A stretch of 64,000 bases of DNA from Burkholderiales bacterium (lineage in GTDB: Bacteria > Pseudomonadota > Gammaproteobacteria > Burkholderiales > Burkholderiaceae_C). Where the stretch lies: NCBI GenBank assembly GCA_016219375.1, contig JACRNC010000003.1, positions 222,431 through 286,430 on the forward strand, given 5' to 3'. The position numbers and the translations under genes were made by a program. Numbering within the stretch: position 1 is the stretch's first letter; each line of letters starts with the position of its first letter. Below the pieces are notes generated by a model, which was not told the DNA's origin, ran no database searches, and worked only from the letters and a program-made list of their open reading frames with translations. This document shows, one piece after another, positions 26,907 to 36,466 of this stretch.

Positions 26907-28598
26907 ATGGACCTCACCGTCGCTCCCACCGCCGCCACGGCCGCACCGGCCACGCTGGTTGCCGCCCAGCCGGACACCTTCGGCAAGCGCCTGATGGCCT
27001 TGCCCATGCCGCGCAAGCTGGCCCTGGGCGGCGGCATCCTGGCCGTGCTGGCCATTGCGCTGAGCATGGCGATGATGACCAGCAAGGGCGACTACAAGGT
27101 GCTCTATGCCAACCTGTCGGACAAGGACGGCGGGGCGATCATCGCGCAGCTGTCGCAGATGAACGTGCCCTACAAGCACGCCGAGGGCGGCAACGCCATC
27201 CTGGTGCCGGCCGACAAGGTGCACGACGTGCGGCTGAAGCTGGCGTCTGCCGGGCTGCCCAAGGGCTCGGTCGTCGGCTACGAGCTGATGGAGAACCAGC
27301 GCTTCGGCGTGACGCAGTTCCAGGAGCGGCTGAACTTCCAGCGCGGGCTGGAGGGCGAGCTGACCCGCTCCATCGAATCGCTGGCCGCGGTCAGCAGCGC
27401 GCGCGTGCACCTGGCGCTGCCCAACCAGAACGGCTTCTTCCGCGAGCAGCAGAAGCCCTCCGCCTCCGTGCTGGTGACGCTGGCTGCCGGCCGCACGCTG
27501 GACCGGGCCCAGGTGGCCGGCATCATTCACCTGGTGTCCTCCAGCGTGCCGGAGATGTCGCCCAAGGCGGTCAGCGTGGTGGACCAGAACGGCAGCCTGC
27601 TGTCCGAGAGCGCCGACGGCACGCACCCCGACGGCCTGAATGCGCAGCAGCTGCAATACGTGGCGCAGATCGAGGCCAACTACACCAAGCGGGTGATGGA
27701 CCTGCTGGAGCCGGTGGTCGGCCGCGACAACCTGCGCGCGCAGGTGACGGCGGACGTGGATTTTTCGCAGAGCGAAGCCACCAGCGAGGAGTTCAAGCCC
27801 AACCAGGGCCCGCAGGCCCAGGCCACGGTGCGCAGCCAGCAGACGGTGGAAAGCCAGGGCAGCACGCCGGCGCAGCCCACCGGCGTGCCGGGTGCGGCCA
27901 GCAACCAGCCGCCAGTCCCGGCCACGGCGCCGATCAACGGTGCGTCCGCCCCGCTGCAGACCGCGGGCGGCGCGGGCGCCAACGCCACCAACAGCCACCG
28001 CGAGGCGGTGACCAACTTCGAGGTCGACAAGACCGTGCGCGTGGTGCGCGGCGCCACCGGCACCGTCAAGCGCCTGAATGCCGCGGTGGTGGTCAATCAC
28101 CGCACCAGCACCGATGCCAAGGGCAAGTCCAGCACCCAGCCGCTGAGCCAGGAGGAGCTGGACAAGCTCACCGCCCTGGTGCAGGAGACCATCGGCTTCA
28201 ACGAGCAGCGCGGCGACTCGGTGCGCGTGATCAACGCGCCCTTCCGCACCGACAAGGTGGAGCCCGACGAGACGCCGCTGTGGCAGCGCCCCGAGGTGGT
28301 GGACCTGCTGCGCGTGGGCGCCGTGCCGGCGGCGCTGACGCTGCTGGCGCTGATCGTGGTGTTCGGTGCCATCCGCCCGGCGCTGAAGGCCGCGCAGGCA
28401 CCCAAGCCGCGCCAGCTGGATGCGGTGGTGGCCGACGACGTGGCGCTGCCCGCGCTGGATGCGCCGCAGGCCGCCGGCAACCTGCCCGCGCTGGAAGCGC
28501 CGGTGGACAACCGTCTGGAAGGCGCGCGCAAGCTGGCCGCCGAGAACCCCGCGGCCGTAGCCAACATCGTGCGTGGCTGGGTCGCCAAGGAAGCCTGA
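26907..28598 (+). CDS. fliF: Flagellar MS-ring protein FliF
   Basis: The 563-residue protein has an N-terminal transmembrane helix (KLALGGGILAVLAIALSMAMM) and the YscJ-like ring domains (YKVLYANLSDKDGGAIIAQLSQMNVPYKH and VHLALPNQNGFFREQQKPSASVLV). A periplasmic gap with Pro/Gly-rich sequence (about residues 310-370) separates these from a C-terminal helix (AALTLLALIVVFGAIRPAL) and a FliG-binding tail (NRLEGARKLAAENPAAVANIVRGWV). It forms the MS ring that seats the export gate and rotor. It is first gene of fliFGHIJK, five bases before fliG. Confidence 0.96.
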   Translation: MDLTVAPTAATAAPATLVAAQPDTFGKRLMALPMPRKLALGGGILAVLAIALSMAMMTSKGDYKVLYANLSDKDGGAIIAQLSQMNVPYKHAEGGNAILVPADKVHDVRLKLASAGLPKGSVVGYELMENQRFGVTQFQERLNFQRGLEGELTRSIESLAAVSSARVHLALPNQNGFFREQQKPSASVLVTLAAGRTLDRAQVAGIIHLVSSSVPEMSPKAVSVVDQNGSLLSESADGTHPDGLNAQQLQYVAQIEANYTKRVMDLLEPVVGRDNLRAQVTADVDFSQSEATSEEFKPNQGPQAQATVRSQQTVESQGSTPAQPTGVPGAASNQPPVPATAPINGASAPLQTAGGAGANATNSHREAVTNFEVDKTVRVVRGATGTVKRLNAAVVVNHRTSTDAKGKSSTQPLSQEELDKLTALVQETIGFNEQRGDSVRVINAPFRTDKVEPDETPLWQRPEVVDLLRVGAVPAALTLLALIVVFGAIRPALKAAQAPKPRQLDAVVADDVALPALDAPQAAGNLPALEAPVDNRLEGARKLAAENPAAVANIVRGWVAKEA

Positions 28599-28602
28599 GA
28601 TC

Positions 28603-29598
28603 ATGGACGAGCAAGGGCTGGAAGACGCAGCCATCCTGCTGATGTCGCTGGGCGAGGAGCAGGCCGCCGAGGTGTTCAAGCACCTGGCGCCCAAGGAGGT
28701 GCAGCGACTGGGCGAGACCATCGCCAAGCTGCGCACCGTCTCGCGCGAGCGGGTGGACAGCGTGCTGACGCGCTTCGACAACGACTCGGGCGAGCACAGC
28801 ATGCTGGTCAGCGACACCAACGAGTACGTCAAGTCGGTGCTGCGTAAGGCCCTGGGCGACGACAAGGCCAACCTGCTGATCGACCGCATCCTGCAGGGCA
28901 GCGATGTGAGCGGCATCGAGAGCCTGAAGTGGATGGACGCCGGCTCGGTGGCCGAGCTGCTGCGCAACGAGCATCCGCAGATCGTGGCCGCCATCCTGGT
29001 GCACCTGGACTTCGACCAGGCCTCCAGCGTGCTCAAGCAGTTCACCGAGCGCCAGCGCAACGAGGTGCTGATCCGCATCGCCACGCTCGACGGCATCCAG
29101 CCCACCGCGCTTAAGGACCTCAACGAAGTGATGAGCCGCGTGCTGGCCGGCGGCGACCGGCTGAAGAAGGCGTCGATGGGCGGCGCCAAGACGGCCGCCG
29201 AGATCATCAACATGATGGGCTCCAGCGTGGAGACCTCGGTGCTCGACTACATCCGCGAGGCCGACGGCGACCTGGCGCAGAAGATCATGGACAACATGTT
29301 CACCTTCGACGACCTGATGAAGGTGGACGACAAGGGCATTCAGGCGCTGCTGCGCGAGGTGCAGTCCGAGTCGCTGATCATTGCCCTGAAGGGCGCCACG
29401 CCCGAGCTGCGCGAGAAGATCTTCAAGAACATGTCCAGCCGCGCGGCCGAGACGCTGCGCGAGGATCTGGAATCCCGCGGGCCGGTGCGCCTGTCGGAAG
29501 TGGAGTCCGAGCAGAAGGAGCTGCTGAAGACGGTGCGCCGCCTGGCCGACGAAGGCCAGATCGTGCTGGGCGGCGGAGGCGACGATGAGTTCGTCTAA
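28603..29598 (+). CDS. fliG: Flagellar motor switch protein FliG
   Basis: The product is 331 residues from ATG 28603. The N-terminal FliF-binding domain is LEDAAILLMSLGEEQAAEVFKHLAPKE. The middle domain contains EHPQIVAAILVHLDFDQASSVL. The C-terminal torque domain contains LDYIREADGDLAQKIMDNMFTFDDLMKVDDKGIQALLREV with the conserved charged residues that face MotA. It joins the MS ring to the C ring and converts ion flow to rotation. The last 14 bases overlap fliH. Confidence 0.97.
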   Translation: MDEQGLEDAAILLMSLGEEQAAEVFKHLAPKEVQRLGETIAKLRTVSRERVDSVLTRFDNDSGEHSMLVSDTNEYVKSVLRKALGDDKANLLIDRILQGSDVSGIESLKWMDAGSVAELLRNEHPQIVAAILVHLDFDQASSVLKQFTERQRNEVLIRIATLDGIQPTALKDLNEVMSRVLAGGDRLKKASMGGAKTAAEIINMMGSSVETSVLDYIREADGDLAQKIMDNMFTFDDLMKVDDKGIQALLREVQSESLIIALKGATPELREKIFKNMSSRAAETLREDLESRGPVRLSEVESEQKELLKTVRRLADEGQIVLGGGGDDEFV

Positions 29599-30355
29599 GC
29601 CGCGCATCCACCCCGGGCTGGTGCCCGAGTCGCCCACGCCGGCGGCCGGCAACCCCTACGCCCGCTTCATCCCGCGCGAGGAGCTGCGCGACTTCGCCGC
29701 CTGGGCGCCGGACTCCTTCGGCAGCGACAACCGCAACGCCCCGCCGGTGCAGGCGGCCCAGCCGCAGCGCGATCCGCAGGCCGTGGCCGCCGAGCGCGCC
29801 CAGGAGCTGCAGGCCGCCCGCCAGGCCGGCTACCAGGACGGCTACCGCGACGGCCTGGCCGCGCTGGAGAACTTCAAGCAGACCTTCACCGCGCAGCTCA
29901 CCGCGCAGATGTCGGCCCAGGTGACCACGCTGGCCGAGTCCTTCGGCCAGCGGCTGGAGTCGGTGGAGCAGCAGCTGGCCGGCCGCCTGGCCGGCGTGGC
30001 GCTGGAGCTGGCCCGCCAGGTGGTGCGCACCGAGATCGCCCAGCGGCCGGAGCTGGTGGTCAGCGTGGCCGAGGAGGCCCTGGCCGCGCTGCTCAACACC
30101 GCCAAGCATGTCTGCGTGCGGCTGCACCCTGATGACCATGCGCTGGTCGGCATGAGCCTGAAGGAGGCGCTGGCCTCGCGCGGCGCGCGGCTGATCGTCG
30201 ACCCGGCCATCACCCGCGGCGGCTGCCTGGTGGAGTCCGACATCGCCGTGGTGGACGCCACCATCGAGGCGCGCTGGAAGAAGGTGGCGGCCCTGCTGGG
30301 CCATGACCACGACTGGGGCGACACCCGGCCCGGCCCCGTGCTGGCCGATGCCTGA
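29585..30355 (+). CDS. fliH: Flagellar assembly protein FliH
   Basis: The 256-residue stator-like regulator of the export ATPase begins with a Pro-rich segment and NPYARFIPREELRDFAAWAPDSF. A Gln/Ala-rich coiled coil follows (AAERAQELQAARQAGYQDGYRDGLAALENFKQTF), with the GxxxG-like spacing typical of FliH. The C-terminal domain contains LARQVVRTEIAQRPELVVSVAEEAL and HPDDHALVG. It binds FliI and docks it on the export gate and C ring. It overlaps fliG by 14 bases. Confidence 0.92.
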   Translation: MSSSKPRIHPGLVPESPTPAAGNPYARFIPREELRDFAAWAPDSFGSDNRNAPPVQAAQPQRDPQAVAAERAQELQAARQAGYQDGYRDGLAALENFKQTFTAQLTAQMSAQVTTLAESFGQRLESVEQQLAGRLAGVALELARQVVRTEIAQRPELVVSVAEEALAALLNTAKHVCVRLHPDDHALVGMSLKEALASRGARLIVDPAITRGGCLVESDIAVVDATIEARWKKVAALLGHDHDWGDTRPGPVLADA

Positions 30356-30367
30356 AGGAGTGCGCGC

Positions 30368-31795
30368 ATGAACTCCACCCTTGCCCGCACGCCCGGCCTG
30401 GAGCGCTGGAACAAGTTCCTGAACGACCTGGACGCCTGCGCCGCCGCGCCGGTGGTGCTGGAGTCCGAAGGCAAGCTCATCCGCGTGGCCGGCCTGGTGC
30501 TGGAGGCCGCCGGCCTGCGCCTGCCGGTGGGCGCGGTGTGCGAGATCCACTCCACCAACCCGGCCGACCCGCAGCCGCCGGTGCTGGCCGAGGTGGTGGG
30601 CTTTGCCGGCGACCGCGCCTTCCTGATGCCCACCGGCGACGTGCACGGCCTGGCCAGCGGCGCGCGCGTGGTGCCGCGCAACCTGCCGATCAACCCGCCG
30701 CAGCTCGGCCGCACCAACCACCCCTGGCGGCGCAGCGAGGACCGCACCCGCCACCTGCCCATCGGCGACGGCCTGCTGGGCCGGGTGATCAGCGCCGAAG
30801 GCGAGCCGCTGGACCGCCACGGCCGGCTGCAGCTGGTGCGCAGCGAGCCGCTGATCCGCCGCCCGATCAACGCGATGGACCGCGACCCGGTGCGCCTGCC
30901 GCTGGACACCGGCGTGCGCGCCATCAACAGCATGCTGACCGTGGGCCGCGGCCAGCGCATCGGCCAGTTCGCCGGCTCCGGCGTGGGCAAGTCGGTGCTG
31001 CTGGGCATGATGGCCCGCTACACGCAGGCCGATGTGATCGTCGTCGGCCTGATCGGCGAGCGCGGCCGTGAAGTCAAGGAATTCATCGAGGACATCCTGG
31101 GCGAAGAAGGCCTGGCGCGCTCGGTGGTGGTGGCCGCGCCGGCCGATGCGCCGCCGCTGGTGCGCATGCAGGGCGCGGCTTATGCCACGTCGATCGCCGA
31201 GCACTTCCGTGACCAGGGCCAGCACGTGCTGCTGCTGATGGACTCGCTCACCCGCTATGCGATGGCGCAGCGCGAGATCGCCCTGGCCATCGGCGAGCCG
31301 CCGGCCACCAAGGGCTATCCGCCCAGCTGCTTTGCCAAGCTGCCGCAGCTGGTGGAGCGCAGCGGCAATGGCCTCAACGGCCACGGCTCGATCACCGCCT
31401 TCTACACCGTGCTGTCGGAGGGCGACGACCAGCAGGACCCGATTGCCGATGCGGCGCGCGCCATCCTGGACGGCCATATCGTGCTGTCGCGCGAGCTGGC
31501 CGAGTCCGGCCACTTCCCGGCCATCGACATCGAGCGCTCGGCCTCGCGGGTGATGCACAACGTCGCCGCGCCGGAGCACATCGAGGCGTCGCGCCGGCTG
31601 CGCCAGCTGTGGTCGCGCTACCAGAAGAGCCGCGACCTGATCGCCCTGGGCGCCTACGCGCCGGGCAACGACCCGGAGCTGGACCTGGCGGTGCGCCTGC
31701 ATCCGCAGATGGTCAAGCTGCTGCAGCAGGACATGCATGACCAGGCCGTGCTGCCCGACAGCGTGCGCCAGTTGCGCCAGATGGTCGGGGTCTGA
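30368..31795 (+). CDS. fliI: Flagellum-specific export ATPase FliI
   Basis: The 475-residue F1-beta-like ATPase has Walker A AGSGVGKS at residues 202-209, Walker [18 protein letters not shown], the catalytic Glu region [16 protein letters not shown], and the family signature [26 protein letters not shown]. It energises unloading of substrates into the flagellar type III gate together with FliH and FliJ. It lies 12 bases after fliH and 32 before fliJ. Confidence 0.97.
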   Translation: MNSTLARTPGLERWNKFLNDLDACAAAPVVLESEGKLIRVAGLVLEAAGLRLPVGAVCEIHSTNPADPQPPVLAEVVGFAGDRAFLMPTGDVHGLASGARVVPRNLPINPPQLGRTNHPWRRSEDRTRHLPIGDGLLGRVISAEGEPLDRHGRLQLVRSEPLIRRPINAMDRDPVRLPLDTGVRAINSMLTVGRGQRIGQFAGSGVGKSVLLGMMARYTQADVIVVGLIGERGREVKEFIEDILGEEGLARSVVVAAPADAPPLVRMQGAAYATSIAEHFRDQGQHVLLLMDSLTRYAMAQREIALAIGEPPATKGYPPSCFAKLPQLVERSGNGLNGHGSITAFYTVLSEGDDQQDPIADAARAILDGHIVLSRELAESGHFPAIDIERSASRVMHNVAAPEHIEASRRLRQLWSRYQKSRDLIALGAYAPGNDPELDLAVRLHPQMVKLLQQDMHDQAVLPDSVRQLRQMVGV

Positions 31796-31827
31796 ACCCC
31801 GCTGAACACGACTCAAGGAGAGCCGCG

Positions 31828-32373
31828 ATGCAAGCCCTCAAGCCCCTGATGACCCTGCACGAGTGCGCCGAGCGCGAGCGCGACGAGGCGCGCAGCCGCT
31901 TCGAGCGGGCCAAGGCCGCGGCCGATGCCGCGCAAGGGCAGCTGGAGGCGCTGATCGGCTGGCGCGCCGACTACCAGGCGCGCTGGAAGGCGCAGTTCGC
32001 CGGCGGCTCGTCGGTGGAGATCATCCGCTGCTACCAGGACTTCATGCAGCGCCTGGGCCAGGCCATTGCCGAGCAGGAGCTGACGGTGGAGCGCACGCGC
32101 AACTCGGCCGAGAGCGCACGCCACCTGCTGGTGGCCCGCGAGCAGCGCATGGCGGCCGTGGCCCAGCTCATCGAGCGCCGCCAGCACGAGGCCGCCACCA
32201 TGCTGGGCCGCCGCGAGCAGAAGGCCACCGACGAGATGGCCGCGCGCACGGTGCAGGGGGCGGGCAGCCCGGGCGGGCGGGGCATCAACCTGGCCGCGCT
32301 GGGCGCGCTGGCTGCGGGCTCCGGCATGGACCTGGGCCTGAGCACCGACTTCGCGGCCATTGGATCGGCGTGA
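31828..32373 (+). CDS. fliJ: Flagellar export chaperone/stalk protein FliJ
   Basis: The 181-residue protein is mostly one long antiparallel coiled coil (ECAERERDEARSRFERAKAAADAAQGQLEAL and RTRNSAESARHLLVAREQRMAAVAQLIERR). FliJ sits in the central channel of the FliI hexamer like the gamma subunit of F1 and escorts chaperones. The last ~40 residues are Gly/Ala-rich and extend past the usual ~147-residue family length. AAGGAGAG gives a strong ribosome site. Confidence 0.88.
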   Translation: MQALKPLMTLHECAERERDEARSRFERAKAAADAAQGQLEALIGWRADYQARWKAQFAGGSSVEIIRCYQDFMQRLGQAIAEQELTVERTRNSAESARHLLVAREQRMAAVAQLIERRQHEAATMLGRREQKATDEMAARTVQGAGSPGGRGINLAALGALAAGSGMDLGLSTDFAAIGSA

Positions 32374-32469
32374 AAGCAGCCTGAAGCCCCGATCAACCCC
32401 GGCGTCACCCCTGCATCGCCCCTGCGTCAGGTCACACCGCACTGCCTGCAGACCGGATTCGCACACACC

Positions 32470-33993
32470 ATGATCAACGCCCGCACGGCCGCCAGCGCCA
32501 TCTCGAGCCCGCTCACCAGCGCGCTCAACAACCCGCCTTCTGCCGCCACCGGGCTGGACCGCATCGACCGCACCTTGAGCGCCGGCTCGGCCCGGGCCAG
32601 CTTTGCCGTGATGCTGGAGCGCCAGGCCGCAGGCGCCACGCCGGCACAGGCCACGCCGACGCCGCAGCCGCCCAGCGCAGCCGACGCCGCGCGCAGCGCG
32701 CTGGCCAACCCGGCCGCACGCCAGCAGGCCGCGCACACCGCCCAGCCGGGCGCGGATGCCGGCCAGGCCACGCGCGCCGCCGGCGAGCGCCCGCGCACGC
32801 CCGCGCCCCAGCCCGCGGCCGCGTCGGCCCAGGCCCGCCCGGGCCAGTCCGCGCAACAAGCCCAACAAGCCCAACAAGCCCAACAGGCTCAGCAGGCACG
32901 ACAGACACAGCAGGCCCGCCAGGCCCGGGGCTCGTCCGACGAAGCCGCCCGCGCGGCCCAGCGTGCGGACGAAGACGCCCGAACCGAGGCCGCCCAGGCC
33001 CGGAGCAAGGATGAGGATCAGCCGGCCGAGGCCGCAGCCGGCCCCGCGGACCACACCGCCGCAGCCGACGCCGCGGCCACGCCTGCGCTGGCCGAATGGC
33101 TGGCGGCCTGGATGCCCGCCTCAGGGCCGGCCGGCGATGCGGCCACGGCCGCCTCGGCGGATGCCGCCACCCATGCCGCCGCACTGCTGGCCACCGATCG
33201 CCAGCCCGGCGGCCCGGGTGCGGGCCAACAGCCGGGGGCGGCGCCCACGCTGACGCTGGGCGGCCTGTCCGATCTGGCCGCGCAGGTCGGCGGGCAGCTT
33301 GGTGGACAGCCGGGTGGCCAGGCAGGCACCGGTGATCCCGGCAGCCAGGACGCAGGCGAGGGTGCGGAGCAGGGCGGCCTGGCCGCGCTGGCCGGCATGG
33401 GCGACGGCCCGGCCGGTGCATCGGCCAGCGGCTCGGCCGGTTTCGCCCATGCCTTGTCGTCGGCCTTCGGCGCGTCGCATGCGTCGCTGCAGGGCGCAAC
33501 CGTGGCCGCAACCGTGGCCGAACCCGTGGGCTCGCCCGCCTTCCCCGCAGCCCTGGGCGAAGAGGTGCGGGTGCTGGTGCAGCGCGCGGCGCAGGACGCC
33601 TCCGGTGCGCAGCCGGTGCAGGAGGCGCGGCTGGATCTCAACCCGGCCGACATGGGCCCCATCACCGTGCGCATCGCCGTGGACGGTGAGCAGGCGCAGG
33701 TGCACTTCGAGGCGGCCTCCGCCGCCACCCGCCGCGCACTGGAAGCCAGCCTGCCGGCCCTGGCCGATGCGCTGGCCTCATCCGGCCTGCATCTAGCCGG
33801 CGGCGGCGTGTCCGAGCAGCGCAGCCCCAGCGGCGGCGACGCCGGCCAGCCCGGCAGCGGCACGCAGACCGCCGGCCGCAGTGGCCCCGGTGGCGGCGTA
33901 GGTGGCAGCGAGGGCGAGGCCCCGGGCGATGCCGGCGCAGCCACGCCCACGCGCTGGGTGCGCGCCGGTGGCGGCCTGAGCCTTTACGCCTGA
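32470..33993 (+). CDS. fliK: Flagellar hook-length control protein FliK
   Basis: The 507-residue protein fits the ruler model. A long Ala/Gln/Pro-rich N-terminal part has no fold and contains QQA repeats (~residues 129-145). The compact C-terminal Flg_hook domain has LDLNPADMGPITVRIAVDGEQAQVHFEAASAATRRALEASLPALADAL. FliK measures hook length and switches the export gate to filament substrates through FlhB. The final ~55 residues after the domain are Gly/Ser-rich. It ends the fliFGHIJK group; a 346-base gap follows. Confidence 0.9.
   Translation: MINARTAASAISSPLTSALNNPPSAATGLDRIDRTLSAGSARASFAVMLERQAAGATPAQATPTPQPPSAADAARSALANPAARQQAAHTAQPGADAGQATRAAGERPRTPAPQPAAASAQARPGQSAQQAQQAQQAQQAQQARQTQQARQARGSSDEAARAAQRADEDARTEAAQARSKDEDQPAEAAAGPADHTAAADAAATPALAEWLAAWMPASGPAGDAATAASADAATHAAALLATDRQPGGPGAGQQPGAAPTLTLGGLSDLAAQVGGQLGGQPGGQAGTGDPGSQDAGEGAEQGGLAALAGMGDGPAGASASGSAGFAHALSSAFGASHASLQGATVAATVAEPVGSPAFPAALGEEVRVLVQRAAQDASGAQPVQEARLDLNPADMGPITVRIAVDGEQAQVHFEAASAATRRALEASLPALADALASSGLHLAGGGVSEQRSPSGGDAGQPGSGTQTAGRSGPGGGVGGSEGEAPGDAGAATPTRWVRAGGGLSLYA
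32854..32898 (+). repeat. 9-base tandem repeat inside fliK
   Basis: Three exact CAACAAGCC units are followed by CAACAGGCT and CAGCAGGCA. All are in frame and encode QQA starting at residue 129. Because nine is a multiple of three, gain or loss of units would change FliK ruler length without a frameshift. Confidence 0.9.
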
Positions 33994-34339
33994 AGCGGCC
34001 GCGGGCAGCGCGCCCGCCGACCGATCGGCGTGACGGGGATCACGCGCGGCAGCCTTGCGTCGCCGGCCCCACGTCGCCCGTGCCGGCGCGTGGATCGCGC
34101 ATCGGCAAGGGCCGTCGCCCGATCGATGACGGGCGGCCGTCGTCGGCGGCTTGATCGCCCGGCGCGCAGGCAGCGGCCGGCGGCGGTGCATCCGCGCCCG
34201 CCCTGTCGGATAACGCACGGCTTCGCCAGTCTTATCGAGGGTTCGCCGCGGCGGCCGGCTCGAATAATCCTTTCTCAAGCGGCCCGATGGCCTGCGCCCC
34301 CGGCGGGGCGGCAGCCAGCCGCATCTGGAGAAAGCCGAC
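33994..34339. other. 346-base gap between fliK and fliL
   Basis: No credible reading frame. The DNA is rich in inverted GC motifs such as GCCGATC-type halves. The right end holds CGAATAATC (34261-34269), also seen before fliF, so this gap probably contains the promoter of the fliLMNOPQR transcript. Confidence 0.5.
34261..34269 (+). promoter_or_regulatory. Candidate flagellar promoter element upstream of fliL
   Basis: CGAATAATC occurs 70 bases before the fliL ATG, at nearly the same distance as the copy before fliF. The shared spacing supports a common promoter or activator site. The sigma factor is undetermined. Confidence 0.35.
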
Positions 34340-34948
34340 ATGTCCTCTGCCGCCGCCGCAACCGACGCCGCCCCTGCCAAGGGCGGCTCCAAGAAGAAGC
34401 TGTTCATCATCATCGGCGCCGTCGTGCTGCTGCTGGTGCTGGCCGGTGGCGGAGCCCTGTTCATGATGAGCAAGCAAGCCGCGTCGGCAGACGAGGAGGG
34501 CGGCGAAGCCCATGCCGAGGTCGACAAGCCCAAGGCCAAGGAGAAGGAGCACGGCGCGCCGCCGACCTTCGTGCCGCTGGACCTGTTCACCGTCAACCTG
34601 GCCGACACCCAGCAGGACCGCTACCTGCAGATCGGCATGCAGCTGGAGCTGGCCGACGCCCATGCCGGCGACCAGATCAAGGCCTACATGCCGGCCATCC
34701 GCAATGCCGTGCTGCTGATCTTGTCGCGCAAGACCTCCGAGGAGCTGCTGACCGCCGAAGGCAAGGCCCAGCTGGCCGCCGAGATCCGCACCGGCGCCGC
34801 CCGCGCGATGGGCCTGGACGTGGAAGACGAATCCGCCGACGCCGCCGCGGCCGAGGAAGACGCCGCGCCCAAGAAGAAGAAAAAGAAGAAGTCCCACGAC
34901 GAGAACCCCATCGTCGCCGTGCACTACGCCAACTTCATCATCCAGTGA
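34340..34948 (+). CDS. fliL: Flagellar basal body-associated protein FliL
   Basis: The 202-residue protein has one transmembrane helix (KLFIIIGAVVLLLVLAGGGALFMM) after a short cytoplasmic leader. The periplasmic FliL domain has PTFVPLDLFTVNLADTQQDRYLQIGMQLELAD and RNAVLLILSRKTSEELLTAEGKAQLAAEIR. It sits at the stator ring and increases torque. An acidic then Lys-rich insert (EEDAAPKKKKKKKSHDE) precedes the last strand and is longer than in most members. It is first gene of the second fli transcript. Confidence 0.92.
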   Translation: MSSAAAATDAAPAKGGSKKKLFIIIGAVVLLLVLAGGGALFMMSKQAASADEEGGEAHAEVDKPKAKEKEHGAPPTFVPLDLFTVNLADTQQDRYLQIGMQLELADAHAGDQIKAYMPAIRNAVLLILSRKTSEELLTAEGKAQLAAEIRTGAARAMGLDVEDESADAAAAEEDAAPKKKKKKKSHDENPIVAVHYANFIIQ

Positions 34949-35012
34949 CCGCGCCGGTCGCTGCTTCGAACCTGCCTGTGACCTTCGCGAGCCGGACGAC
35001 ACCCGGTCAAGC

Positions 35013-36017
35013 ATGAATCAGCAGATCCTCTCCCAGGATGAAGTCGACGCCCTGCTGCAGGGCATCACCGGCGAGAGCCAGAAGCTCGAAGCCGAGGAAG
35101 CGCCCGTCGGCGGCATCCGCGACTACGACCTCTCCAGCCAGGAGCGGATCGTGCGCGGGCGCATGCCCACGCTGGAGATCGTCAACGAACGCTTCGCGCG
35201 CAACATCCGCATCGGCCTGTTCAACCTGATGCGCAAGTCGCCCGAGGTGTCGGTGGGCGGCACCAAGGTGCAGAAGTACAGCGCCTTCCTGCGCGAGATC
35301 GTGGTGCCCACCAACTTCAACATCGTGCACGTGCGGCCGCTGCGCGGCTCGGGGCTGATCGTCTGCGACCCCAACCTCGTGTTCTCGGTGATCGACGCGC
35401 TGTTCGGCGGCGCCGGCAAGTTCCACACGCGCATCGAGGGCCGCGACTTCTCGCCCACCGAGCTGCGCATCATCAACCGGCTGGTGGACGTCATCACCGC
35501 CGAGTACAAGAAGGCCTGGAACGGCATCTACCCGCTGGAGCTGGAGTACCAGCGCTCGGAGATGCAGCCCCAGTTCGCCAACATCGCCACGCCCAGCGAG
35601 ATCGTGGTGGCCACCTCCTTCACGATGGAGATCGGCGACACCAGCGGCACGGTGCACATCTGCGTGCCCTACGCCACGCTGGAGCCCATCCGCGACGTGC
35701 TGTATTCAACGATCCAGGGCGACTCGGTGGGCAGCGACCACCGCTGGGTCAAGCTGATGTCGCAGCAGATCCAGGCCGCCGAGGTGGACCTGGTGGCCGA
35801 GCTGGCCCATGCCCCGGCCACGGTGGAGCAGCTGCTGGCGCTCAAGCCCGGCGACTTCATCGAGCTGGACCTGGGCAAGTACATCGAAGCCAAGGTCGAC
35901 GGCGTGCCCGTCTTCCAGTGCAGCTACGGCACCTCCAACGGCAAGTACGCCTTGAAGGTCGAGCAAGTGATCAACCACCAGAACCTGAGCTGGATAGGAG
36001 AGACCCATGGCCGATGA
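35013..36017 (+). CDS. fliM: Flagellar motor switch protein FliM
   Basis: The product has 334 residues. The N-terminal CheY-binding peptide is ILSQDEVDALLQGI. The middle domain contains IVNERFARNIRIGLFNLMRKSPEVS and FGGAGKFHTRIEGRDFSPTELRIINRLVDVI. The C-terminal SpoA domain is EQLLALKPGDFIELDLGKYIEAKVDGVPVFQCSYG. It forms the C ring with FliG and FliN and receives phospho-CheY. It overlaps fliN by 11 bases. Confidence 0.97.
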   Translation: MNQQILSQDEVDALLQGITGESQKLEAEEAPVGGIRDYDLSSQERIVRGRMPTLEIVNERFARNIRIGLFNLMRKSPEVSVGGTKVQKYSAFLREIVVPTNFNIVHVRPLRGSGLIVCDPNLVFSVIDALFGGAGKFHTRIEGRDFSPTELRIINRLVDVITAEYKKAWNGIYPLELEYQRSEMQPQFANIATPSEIVVATSFTMEIGDTSGTVHICVPYATLEPIRDVLYSTIQGDSVGSDHRWVKLMSQQIQAAEVDLVAELAHAPATVEQLLALKPGDFIELDLGKYIEAKVDGVPVFQCSYGTSNGKYALKVEQVINHQNLSWIGETHGR

Positions 36018-36462
36018 GGCAACGAGCAACGCCGCGTCCGAGCAGGACGCCATGGCCGCCGAATGGGAAGCGGCGCTGGCGCAGCAGAGCGGCGGCTCCA
36101 GCGGCGGCGTCAACGAGGTGCTGGCCGAGGCGGCGCCCACCGTGGCGCCGGCCACCTTCACCAACTTCTCCGCGTCGTCTGCCGCCGGTGCGCCGGGCAA
36201 CGACATCAACATGATCCTGGACATCCCCGTGCAGCTCACGGTGGAGCTGGGCCGCACGCGCATCCCCATCAAGCACATCCTGCAGCTGGCGCAGGGCTCG
36301 GTGGTGGAGCTCGACGCGCTGGCCGGCGAGCCCATGGACGTGCTGGTCAACGGCTTCCTGATCGCGCAAGGCGAGGTGGTGGTGGTCAACGACAAGTTCG
36401 GCATCCGCCTGACCGACATCGTCACGCCCAGCGAGCGCATGCGCCGCTTGTCGAAGGGCTGA
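36007..36462 (+). CDS. fliN: Flagellar motor switch protein FliN
   Basis: The 151-residue protein has an N-terminal Ala/Gln-rich leader (~65 residues) and a SpoA domain: ILDIPVQLTVELGRTRIPIKHILQLAQGSVVELDALAGEPMDVLVNGFLIAQGEVVVVNDKFGIRLTDIV. This is the canonical FliN sequence. FliN forms the base of the C ring and docks FliH. The gene overlaps fliM and lies four bases before fliO. Confidence 0.97.
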   Translation: MADEATSNAASEQDAMAAEWEAALAQQSGGSSGGVNEVLAEAAPTVAPATFTNFSASSAAGAPGNDINMILDIPVQLTVELGRTRIPIKHILQLAQGSVVELDALAGEPMDVLVNGFLIAQGEVVVVNDKFGIRLTDIVTPSERMRRLSKG

Positions 36463-36466
36463 GCCC

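Noticed and set aside
26352..29213. A 953-codon leftward open frame opposite fliF and fliG, continuous with fliE
   Set aside because: Only the last 107 codons are FliE. The rest is antisense to two well-conserved flagellar genes and has the Arg/Ala/His-rich composition of GC-rich shadow frames.
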